Origin: Aeromicrobium sp. Root472D3
GTDB taxonomy: Bacteria; Actinomycetota; Actinomycetes; Propionibacteriales; Nocardioidaceae
Assembly: GCF_001426485.1 (NCBI RefSeq)
Contig: NZ_LMET01000001.1
Location: 1,510,363 to 1,574,362, forward strand
Length of the DNA stretch: 64,000 nt
Direction: 5' to 3'
Shown here: piece after piece, positions 1 through 7,350 of the stretch
Numbering within the stretch: the stretch's first letter is position 1
Layout: every line of letters begins with the position of its first letter
Position numbers and translations under genes: made by a program
Notes under the pieces: generated by a model
Told to the model about the DNA's origin: nothing
Seen by the model: the letters and a program-made list of their open reading frames with translations, nothing else
Databases searched by the model: none

Positions 1-215
1 CCGACCGCCGCGACCCGCAGGCCGCCGGTGACGCGACGACGGTCCCGGGCGGTGGCCCGGGTTCCAGTGGTAGAGCTCTGCACGATTCCCCTGTCCGGCC
101 CGCGTCGCTCGTCGCGCGGGCACTCTCGTGAACAACCGCCGAGACGTGACGAAGTCACGCCCCGGTGCGGGGACATCGTACCTGCAATCGGTCGAGGAGA
201 CTGCCTGACCGGAAG
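1..215. other. window edge, no assignable gene
   Basis: Beyond the stop of the DUF1003 gene I find no coding sequence I can defend. The plus strand is open in one frame from base 3 to a TGA at 128-130, which could be the last ~42 codons of a gene entering from the left, but its Pro/Gly/Ala-rich translation matches nothing I recognise. Short hairpins (CCCGGGC at 44-50 against GCCCGGG at 55-61; a GTGAC/GTCAC pair near 145-159) could be terminators. Confidence 0.3.
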
Positions 216-722
216 TCAGCCCCGATCGTCCTCGTGATCGTCGTCGCGCTTGTCGAGCTCGCTGACCAGGGTGCGCAGCTCGCCGCGGATGAAGTCGCGG
301 GTCGCGACCTCGCCGATGCCGAGGCGCAGGCTCGCGACCTCGCGCGCCAGGAACTCCATGTCGGCCGTCGTCTGGGCCGCCGCGGCACGGTCCTGCTCCT
401 GCGTCACGCGGTCGCGGGCCTCCTGGCGGTTCTGGGCCAGCAGGATCAGCGGGGCCGCGTACGAGGCCTGCAGCGACAGGATCAGGGTCAGGAAGATGTA
501 GGGGTACTCGTCCCACCGGGGACGGTCGGGACCGTACGGCATGTTCCAGCCGATCCAGACCGCGACGAAGACCGTCATCCACGCGATGAACGTCGCGGTG
601 CCGAGGAAGCGGGCGGTCGACTCGGCGAAGCGTCCGAACCGCTCGGGGTCGACCTCGCCGCGGCGGGGCCGGAAGGTGCGCCGGACCTCGCGGGGCTGGT
701 CGAGACGTGCGCGCTCAGCCAT
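216..722 (-). CDS. DUF1003 family membrane protein
   Basis: A 168-residue protein with the DUF1003 pattern: a charged N-terminus, one hydrophobic segment starting FLGTATFIAWMTVFVAVWIG, a linker with Trp-Asp-Glu-Tyr-Pro-Tyr, a second hydrophobic stretch (IFLTLILSLQASYAAPLILL), then NRQEARDR leading into a long charged coiled-coil-like tail. Family function is not established. Its ATG overlaps the end of the upstream MgtE-like gene by 8 bases, so the two are almost certainly co-transcribed. DUF1003 and MgtE_N/CBS genes are often paired in actinobacteria, which hints at a role in divalent-cation handling or membrane stress; that is inference. Confidence 0.9.
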   Translation of the reverse strand: MAERARLDQPREVRRTFRPRRGEVDPERFGRFAESTARFLGTATFIAWMTVFVAVWIGWNMPYGPDRPRWDEYPYIFLTLILSLQASYAAPLILLAQNRQEARDRVTQEQDRAAAAQTTADMEFLAREVASLRLGIGEVATRDFIRGELRTLVSELDKRDDDHEDDRG

Positions 723-1977
723 GCGTGACCGCCTCCGCCTCGTCGGGGTCGCTCTCGCGCCACCCCTCGGGCAGCAGGTGGTCGAGGACGTCGTCGATGG
801 TCACCGCCCCGAGCAGGTGGGCGTTCTCGTCGACGACCGGCAGCGCGACCATGTTGTAGGCGGCCAGCAGGTTCGCGACGTGCTGGAGCGAGGCGGTGGG
901 GCGCGGCCAGTCGATGTCGTTGTCGACGATCGTGCCGACCAGGGTCGACGGCGGCTCGCGCAGCAGCGCCTGGAAGTGGACGATCCCGAGGAAGCGCCCG
1001 GTGGGGGTCTCGAGGGGCGAGCGGCACACGTAGACCATCGAGGCCAGCGCCGGGATGAGGTCGGAGTTGCGGACGCGCGCCAGGGCCTCGGCGATCGTGG
1101 CGTCGGCGGGCAGCACGACGGGCTCGGTCGTCATCATGCCGCCGGCGGTGCGCTCCTCGTAGGACAGCAGCCGGCGGACGCCCTCGGCGTCCTCGGGCTC
1201 CATCTGGGCCAGCAGCTGCTCGGCCGTGGCCGGGGGCAGCTCGCCGAGCAGGTCGGCCGCGTCGTCGGGGTCCATCTCGGTGAGCACGTCGACCGCGCGG
1301 CCCGGGTCGAGCACGCCCAGCACCTCGACCTGGTACTTCTCGGGCAGCTCCTCCAGGACGTCGGCGAGCCGCTCGTCGTCGAGCTCGGAGACGACCTCCA
1401 TGCGGCGCTTCGGCGGCAGGTCGCGCAGCGCGTTGGCGACGTCGGCGGCGCGCATCTCGTCCATCGTCGCGAGCAGGTGCGTCGCGCCCTGCGTCGTCTC
1501 GGCGCCGGTGAGGCCCTTGACCTCGTCCCACTCGAGCACCTGGTGCGGGCCGCGCCGTCCGAACCGCTTGCCCGCGGCCTGCACCGCGAGGGTCGAGATG
1601 TACCAGTCACGGCGGGGGTCCTGCTCCATCGCGAGGTCGTAGACCGTGCCCGGGGTGCCGTCGGGCAGCGTGACCGAGCGGTCGAGCAGCTGGTGGATCG
1701 CGAGCGTCTCGGTGCTGCGCTGCTCGAAGCGGCGGACGTTGAGCACGCCCGTCGTGATGATCTGCCCGGAGCCCAGCGACGTGACCCGCGTGATGGGCAG
1801 GAACACGCGGCGACGTCCGAGCACCTCGACGACGATGCCGAGCACGCGCGGACGCTGCGTCGCCGACCGCACCGCGACGACGACGTCGCGCAGCTTGCCG
1901 ACCTGGTCGCCCGCGGGGTCGAAGACGGCCTGCCCGACGATGCGGGACAGGAAGATCCGTCCGGGGGTTGCACTCAC
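715..1977 (-). CDS. MgtE N-domain / CBS-domain protein without transporter domain
   Basis: 420 residues with a GTG start. Order: a PRC-barrel-like N-terminus (IVGQAVFDPAGDQVGKLRDVVV), a second PRC-like stretch, an alpha-helical MgtE_N superhelix near residues 165-280 (repeats such as EVVSELDDERLADVLEELP and DPDDAADLLGELPP), then two CBS motifs near 285-400. The membrane domain of a true MgtE magnesium channel is missing: the protein ends after the CBS pair and has no long hydrophobic helix. It therefore looks like a soluble Mg2+/nucleotide sensor rather than a channel. It is translationally coupled to the DUF1003 gene downstream and divergent from the MFS gene. Confidence 0.9.
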   Translation of the reverse strand: MSATPGRIFLSRIVGQAVFDPAGDQVGKLRDVVVAVRSATQRPRVLGIVVEVLGRRRVFLPITRVTSLGSGQIITTGVLNVRRFEQRSTETLAIHQLLDRSVTLPDGTPGTVYDLAMEQDPRRDWYISTLAVQAAGKRFGRRGPHQVLEWDEVKGLTGAETTQGATHLLATMDEMRAADVANALRDLPPKRRMEVVSELDDERLADVLEELPEKYQVEVLGVLDPGRAVDVLTEMDPDDAADLLGELPPATAEQLLAQMEPEDAEGVRRLLSYEERTAGGMMTTEPVVLPADATIAEALARVRNSDLIPALASMVYVCRSPLETPTGRFLGIVHFQALLREPPSTLVGTIVDNDIDWPRPTASLQHVANLLAAYNMVALPVVDENAHLLGAVTIDDVLDHLLPEGWRESDPDEAEAVTHG

Positions 1978-2091
1978 AACCCGAACCCTACCGGGGCGTC
2001 GAGGTGCGCCACCCCGGTGACCGGCCTACGTTGAGGGGCGCATCACCCGTGTCCGAGGACGCGCCTGCACCTGCATCAACGAGGGGGAACC

Positions 2092-3612
2092 ATGTCACTT
2101 GCCATGCTCGATCGTCAGCGGACGGTCGCGAAACCGGGCTTCAACCGGTGGCTCATCCCGCCGGCGGCGCTGGCGGTGCACCTGTGCATCGGCCAGGCGT
2201 ACGCGACGAGCGTCTACAAGGCGTCGCTGGTCAAGAACTTCGACGCGAGCCTGACGCAGATCGGCATCATCTTCTCGATCGCGATCGTGATGCTCGGTCT
2301 CTCGGCCGCGGTCTTCGGCACGTGGGTCGACACCGGCGGACCGCGCCGGGCGATGTTCACGGCGGCGCTGTTCTGGTCCGGAGGGTTCCTGATCGGCTCG
2401 GCCGGCATCGCGACGGACCAGCTCTGGCTCGTGTACCTGGGCTACGGGTTCATCGGCGGCATCGGTCTCGGCATCGGCTACATCTCGCCGGTGTCGACGC
2501 TGATCAAGTGGTTCCCCGACCGTCCCGGCCTGGCCACCGGCATGGCGATCATGGGCTTCGGCGGCGGCGCGATGATCGCCAGCCCGCTGTCGGCCAAGCT
2601 GCTCGGCATCTACGACGACTCGTTCGACACCGCGACCGGCATCGCGTCCGGATCGGCGGTCGCCAAGCTGTTCGTGACGCTCGGTCTGGTCTACCTCGTG
2701 CTGATGCTGTTCGGTGCGTGGCTGATCCGCGTGCCGGCCGACGGCTGGAAGCCCGCGGGCTTCGACCCGTCGACCGTGAAGGCGAAGGCGCTCGTGACGA
2801 CCGACAACGTCTCGGCGGCCAACGCGATCCGCACGCCGCAGTTCTGGCTGCTGTGGGTCGTGCTGTTCTGCAACGTGACGGCCGGCATCGGCATCCTCGA
2901 GCAGGCCGCGCCGATGATCCAGGACTTCTTCCGTGACGGCGAGGCCTCGACCGTCACGGCCGCGTCCGCGGCCGGCTTCGTGGGGCTGCTGTCGCTGTTC
3001 AACCTGTCGGGCCGCTTCGTGTGGTCGTCGACGTCCGACGTCGTCGGGCGCAAGAACATCTACGTCGGCTACCTCGGCCTCGGCATCCTGCTGTACGCCT
3101 TCCTGGCGTTCCAGGGCTCGAGCTCGACGATCCTGTTCGCGCTCGTCGCGGGCGTCATCATCAGCTTCTACGGCGGCGGGTTCGCGACGGCCCCGGCCTA
3201 CCTGCGCGACCTGTTCGGCACCTACCAGGTCGGCGCGATCCACGGGCGACTGCTGACGGCGTGGGCCGCGGCGGGCGTCGTCGGACCGCTGATCATCAAC
3301 GGCTTCCTCGACGCCAAGGGCGAGCCGGGCCAGCTCAACGCGGGCGACTACCGTCCCGCGCTGCTGACGATGGTCGCGATCCTCGCGGTCGGCTTCGTGG
3401 CCAACCTCGCGATCCGTCCGGTCGCCTCGAAGTTCCACGAGGAGAAGAAGGCCGTCGCCGACTCGCCGGAGCAGACCGCGGGCGCGGCTGCGGGGCACGA
3501 CGTCGCGGTCGACAAGGCCGGCCCGCTGCTGGTCGTGGCCTGGGTCGTCGTGCTGATCCCGCTGGTCTACGGGATCTACGAGACCGTCGTGAAGGCCGCC
3601 AACCTGTTCTGA
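2092..3612 (+). CDS. OFA family MFS transporter
   Basis: 506 residues with about 12 hydrophobic helices, typical of the oxalate/formate-antiporter family of the major facilitator superfamily. Family hallmarks are the early FNRWLIPPAALAVHLCIGQAYATSVY segment (given in parts: FNRWLIPPA, then HLCIGQAYA), the GYGFIGGIGLGIGYISPV helix, KWFPDRPGLATG in loop 4-5, and GRFVWSSTSDVVGRKN in loop 8-9. It moves a small organic anion across the cytoplasmic membrane; the substrate cannot be read from sequence. The ATG follows a strong GAGGGGGAA ribosome site. The gene stands alone and is closed by the hairpin at 3631-3686. Confidence 0.92.
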   Translation: MSLAMLDRQRTVAKPGFNRWLIPPAALAVHLCIGQAYATSVYKASLVKNFDASLTQIGIIFSIAIVMLGLSAAVFGTWVDTGGPRRAMFTAALFWSGGFLIGSAGIATDQLWLVYLGYGFIGGIGLGIGYISPVSTLIKWFPDRPGLATGMAIMGFGGGAMIASPLSAKLLGIYDDSFDTATGIASGSAVAKLFVTLGLVYLVLMLFGAWLIRVPADGWKPAGFDPSTVKAKALVTTDNVSAANAIRTPQFWLLWVVLFCNVTAGIGILEQAAPMIQDFFRDGEASTVTAASAAGFVGLLSLFNLSGRFVWSSTSDVVGRKNIYVGYLGLGILLYAFLAFQGSSSTILFALVAGVIISFYGGGFATAPAYLRDLFGTYQVGAIHGRLLTAWAAAGVVGPLIINGFLDAKGEPGQLNAGDYRPALLTMVAILAVGFVANLAIRPVASKFHEEKKAVADSPEQTAGAAAGHDVAVDKAGPLLVVAWVVVLIPLVYGIYETVVKAANLF

Positions 3613-3630
3613 TCAGCAGGGGGCCCGCCC

Positions 3631-3686
3631 GAGGAGGTGGATCCGCGACGTTTCCGGTGCCGGGACGGTCGCGGATCCACCTCCTC
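3631..3686. repeat. long perfect hairpin, copy 1 (terminator-like)
   Basis: A 19-bp perfect inverted repeat: GAGGAGGTGGATCCGCGAC at 3631-3649 and its exact complement at 3668-3686, with an 18-base loop. It sits just after the MFS stop codon, where a terminator is expected, but no T-run follows. A close relative of the same stem occurs at 6853-6904 after the amidase gene. Confidence 0.8.
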
Positions 3687-3817
3687 GTGTTTCGTGCAGA
3701 CGACGCGTGTCGACTAGATCGTTACAGCGCCGACATGCGGCTGGATCGTCCGGTTCACGCGAGCCGCATAGAAACGGTGACATCCCGTCCCCCTCGGAGA
3801 AAGTCACCGGCACACCC

Positions 3818-6800
3818 ATGTCACACACCACCCCCGGGCGTCGTCTCACGCGCCTCGTCGCCGCCCCCGCGGCGACCGCCCTCGGCCTCGGCCTGCTGGT
3901 CTTCGCGCCGCCCGCGCAGGCGCTGACCGGCGTCGCGACCGGCAACGGCGCGACCGTCAACGTCAACGACGCGCGACGTCCCGGCCTCGACACCGGCTCG
4001 ATCCGCAACGTCTCCGGCTCCCGCATGGAGGGGTTCGGCAACATCTTCGTGCACGTCGACACGCCCGCCGGCGAGACGCCGCGCATGAACGACCAGATGA
4101 TGCGCGGCTTCGGCCTGACGGCCACCGCGCCCGGCTCGTACACGTCGACGAGGTCGGTCCGCCTCGACGACCTGCTGATGACCCGCAAGGTGCAGGTGCA
4201 GGCCTCGAGCAGCACGACGAGCTTCTTCGACACGTTCACCAACACGTCCGACGAGCCCCTGACGTTCGAGGTGTCGTTCGGCGGCTCGCTCGGATCGGGC
4301 TTCTCCGCCACCAGCCCCAACAAGGCGACGATCACGGCATCGAGCAGCGGTGACGCGGCGGTCGACACCGCCGACACCTGGATCGCCGCGACGACCCCCG
4401 GCAGCACCCGCCCGACCGGCGTGGTCGTCGGCTCGGACGTCACCGACCTCGGCGACCAGCAGTCGAACCCCTTCACGACCGCGTACGTGCCGACCGGCAG
4501 CCGTGCCAACGACCTCGGCTTCGTCCGCACGGTCACGGTCGAGCCGGGGCGGACGACGTCGCTGATGCAGTACGTCGTCGTGGGTGCCGTCGGCGACGCG
4601 CAGATCGCGGCGACCACCGCGAGCGCCGCCGCGAACCCCGACTTCAGCAACCTGACGCTCGACGAGCTGTGCACCGTGTCGAACTGGACGCTGCCCAGCG
4701 CGACCGAGGCGGCCTGTGCCGGCGCCGAGCCGCTCCAGGTGCCGGCCGCCCAGGCCGACGTCCAGCCCGTCACCGACGTCGCGTACGACGTGACCGGCAA
4801 GACCATCGCCGACCTGCAGGCCGACATGGTGGCCGGGAAGGTCACCTCGGTGCAGGTCACCAAGGCCTACCTCGACCGCATCGAGGCGTACGACGACGGA
4901 GCCCTCGGCTTCAAGGCGTTCATCACGGTCGCCCAGGACGCCGTCGCGCAGGCGATGGCGGCCGACGAGGCACGCGCCGCCGGCACGAAGGGCGACCTGC
5001 TCGGCGTGCCGATCGCGCTGAAGGACCTCTACGACACCAAGGACATGCCGACGTCCGGCGGCACCCTGGCCCTCGAGGACTGGGAGCCCGGCAAGGACGC
5101 CTGGCAGGTCGCCAAGCTGCGCGAGGCGGGTGCCGTGATCATCGGCAAGACCAACCTCTCGGAGTTCGCGAACTCGGGATCGTTCAGCGAGAGCGGCTTC
5201 CAGCAGACCTGGAACGCCCTGTACCCGTCCAAGACGTCGTTCGGCTCCAGCGGCGGCTCGGCCACGGCCGTCGGCACCGACATGGCGCCGGCCGCGATGG
5301 GCACCCAGACGGGCGTCTCGCTCTACGCCCCCTCGACCGGCGCGGGCCTGACGACGTTCCGTGGCACCGACGGCCTGACGAGCACCAACGGCGTCATGCC
5401 GCTCACGTGGGCGACCGACTACGCCGGACCGATCGCCAAGTCGGTCACCGACGTCGCGTCGATCCTCGACGCCACCGCGACGCAGTCGACCGGCAACGAC
5501 CCCGACGACCTGCTGACGTCACGCGTCGACAACGCCAAGCGCCCCGTGGAGTGGAAGTCGGCGCTGAGGGCCGACGCCCTGCAGGGGGCGGTCATCGGGT
5601 ACGTGCCGTCGGCGTTCGCGTCGACCGCGATCACCGACGACACGGCCGGGGCGGTCGCGCTGGCCAGGACCAAGGCGGCCGTGGAGGCCGCCGGCGGCAC
5701 GCTCGTCGCACTGCCGAGCGGCGCGGCCACGGCACCGACCAACCCGCCCGCGGCGAGCTACCCGACCTCGGGCAGCGCCGGCGCGGAGGGCTGGGAGCGC
5801 TACATCGCCGAGAAGCGCCCCGCGACCTTCCCGCTCACGACCAAGCAGCTCATGGAGAGCCCGAAGAACCTGCCCTACAACGTGTCGAGCGGCTACACGT
5901 CGCAGCCCATGGACGACACCAGCGTCGACAACCTGCTGAAGCGTCGCGACGCCTACAAGGTCAACGCCGCGAGCTGGATGGACACGGCCTTCGGCCAGAA
6001 GGTCGACGCGGTCGTCTACCCGGGCTTCCTGACCAGCGTCGGCAACAACGACGCCTCGTCGGCGATCTTCAGCTCCGACCGCGCCTCGGGCGTCATCACG
6101 CAGGGCGTCGGCCTGCCGACGGCGATCCTGCCGATCGGCGCGAACGACGAGGGCCAGTCGAACAACGTCCAGATCGTCGGACGCGCGTGGGACGACACCA
6201 CGGTGCTGGGTCTCGGCTACGCGCTCGAGCAGCAGGCCAAGGCCTCGGTCCGGACGCGCTTCGCCCCGGCCCTGGAGTGGAGCGGTCCGGCCGCCTCGGT
6301 CACCACGCTGACGCTGGGCACGACGGCCGCGACGTTCGGACGGTCCACGACGGCCACCGTGTCGGTCGAGGCCGATCCTGCCGCGGCCGGCACGGTGTCG
6401 GTCGAGGTCGCCGGCACGACCGTCCGGGGCACCCTGTCCGGGGGTCGGGCGACCGTCACGCTGCCGAAGGACGTCCCGGTCGGCACCCACCTGGTGACGG
6501 CGACCTACGGCGGGTCGGACCAGGTGGCAGGCAGCACCGCCACCGCGACCCTCAAGGTCGCCAAGACGGGTGCGTCGGCCCGCATCCGGTTGCAGAAGTC
6601 GACGGTCAGGAAGGGCCAGCGGGCCCTGCTGCGGGTCGAGGTCGACGCGCCGGTGCGCAGCACGGTGCTGATCTACGACGGGTCGAGGATCGTCCGCACC
6701 GTCACGGTCGACTCGCCCAGGTCGCTGCGGCTGCCCAAGCTGTCGCCGGGACGTCACGCGATCCGCGCGTACGTCGTCGCGGGCGACCAGTACACCCCGG

Positions 6801-6844
6801 CCTGGAGCAACAAGGTCAACCTGCGGGTGTCGAAGAAGAAGTAG
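3818..6844 (+). CDS. secreted amidase-signature enzyme with Ig-like C-terminus
   Basis: 1008 residues from an ATG that begins a clear signal peptide (twin-Arg GRRLTRLV, hydrophobic LGLGLLVFA, cleavage near AQA); a longer in-frame start at 3707 would bury the signal. After a beta-rich module of ~290 residues comes an amidase-signature domain (about 330-830). The Ser-cisSer-Lys triad is visible as Lys402 (PIALKDLYD), Ser477/478 (FGSSGGSAT) and candidate nucleophile Ser501, but the normally Gly-rich DTGGS loop reads QTGVS. A bacterial Ig-like repeat (about 830-910) and a beta-rich tail end the protein. It probably hydrolyses an extracellular amide; the substrate is unknown. Twin hairpins flank the gene. 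Confidence 0.88.
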   Translation: MSHTTPGRRLTRLVAAPAATALGLGLLVFAPPAQALTGVATGNGATVNVNDARRPGLDTGSIRNVSGSRMEGFGNIFVHVDTPAGETPRMNDQMMRGFGLTATAPGSYTSTRSVRLDDLLMTRKVQVQASSSTTSFFDTFTNTSDEPLTFEVSFGGSLGSGFSATSPNKATITASSSGDAAVDTADTWIAATTPGSTRPTGVVVGSDVTDLGDQQSNPFTTAYVPTGSRANDLGFVRTVTVEPGRTTSLMQYVVVGAVGDAQIAATTASAAANPDFSNLTLDELCTVSNWTLPSATEAACAGAEPLQVPAAQADVQPVTDVAYDVTGKTIADLQADMVAGKVTSVQVTKAYLDRIEAYDDGALGFKAFITVAQDAVAQAMAADEARAAGTKGDLLGVPIALKDLYDTKDMPTSGGTLALEDWEPGKDAWQVAKLREAGAVIIGKTNLSEFANSGSFSESGFQQTWNALYPSKTSFGSSGGSATAVGTDMAPAAMGTQTGVSLYAPSTGAGLTTFRGTDGLTSTNGVMPLTWATDYAGPIAKSVTDVASILDATATQSTGNDPDDLLTSRVDNAKRPVEWKSALRADALQGAVIGYVPSAFASTAITDDTAGAVALARTKAAVEAAGGTLVALPSGAATAPTNPPAASYPTSGSAGAEGWERYIAEKRPATFPLTTKQLMESPKNLPYNVSSGYTSQPMDDTSVDNLLKRRDAYKVNAASWMDTAFGQKVDAVVYPGFLTSVGNNDASSAIFSSDRASGVITQGVGLPTAILPIGANDEGQSNNVQIVGRAWDDTTVLGLGYALEQQAKASVRTRFAPALEWSGPAASVTTLTLGTTAATFGRSTTATVSVEADPAAAGTVSVEVAGTTVRGTLSGGRATVTLPKDVPVGTHLVTATYGGSDQVAGSTATATLKVAKTGASARIRLQKSTVRKGQRALLRVEVDAPVRSTVLIYDGSRIVRTVTVDSPRSLRLPKLSPGRHAIRAYVVAGDQYTPAWSNKVNLRVSKKK

Positions 6845-6852
6845 GCGCTACC

Positions 6853-6904
6853 GGAGGTGGATCCGCGACGTTCCCAGCGCTGGGAAGGTTGCGGGTCCAC
6901 CTCC
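6853..6904. repeat. long hairpin, copy 2 (terminator-like)
   Basis: Same outer stem as copy 1: GGAGGTGGATCCGCGAC at 6853-6869 pairs with 6888-6904, with two G-T wobbles. The former loop is itself an 8-bp palindrome (TTCCCAGC / GCTGGGAA), giving a nearly continuous 26-bp cruciform. It lies between the convergent amidase and DUF1810 genes and may terminate both. Confidence 0.8.
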
Positions 6905-6921
6905 GCCGCGTGGCGGCCCGG

Positions 6922-7350
6922 TCAGAGCAGCTCGAGCGTCGCCGGGTCGGGTCGACCGTCGAAGTGGCGGGCCAGCAGCATCTCGAACGTCGCGGTCGCC
7001 GGGGCGGCAGCACCGAACACCGTCAGCGACGAGTGCAGCTTCTGGGTGTCGACGCCGCCCAGCACGTCGACGACCGACACCTCGCCGAGGTCGAGCAGGG
7101 CCCGGCAGCACTCCTCGTACCGCGGGCCGAGCACGGGGTGCGCCCAGTACGCGGCGGCCTCGTCGACGCCCGACAGCGCGTAGCGCACCGACATCTCGCT
7201 GCGGCCGAGACCCGCGACCTGCGGGAAGACGAACCACATCCAGTGGCTCGTCTTCGCCCCGGTCGACAGCTCGCCGAGCGCCTGCTCGTACGTGCCGCCG
7301 TCCTGGGCGTCGACGAACCGCTGGAGGTCGTGCGGGTCGGCGTCGCTCAC
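6922..7350 (-). CDS. DUF1810 family protein
   Basis: 142 residues matching DUF1810: LQRFVDAQ near the N-terminus, the signature KTSHWMWFVFPQ, GRSEMSVRYAL, YWAHPVLGPRYEEC, and a C-terminal DTQKLHSSLTVF. Family role is unknown; it is a small cytosolic helical protein. The start is GTG at 7350, overlapping the stop of the upstream molybdoenzyme gene (GTGA), so translation is coupled. That linkage to an FdhF-type enzyme may be fortuitous packing. Confidence 0.9.
   Translation of the reverse strand: MSDADPHDLQRFVDAQDGGTYEQALGELSTGAKTSHWMWFVFPQVAGLGRSEMSVRYALSGVDEAAAYWAHPVLGPRYEECCRALLDLGEVSVVDVLGGVDTQKLHSSLTVFGAAAPATATFEMLLARHFDGRPDPATLELL

Noticed and set aside
3707-3817. Upstream start of the amidase gene
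   Set aside because: It would put 37 unrelated residues ahead of a perfect signal peptide; the ATG at 3818 is preferred.
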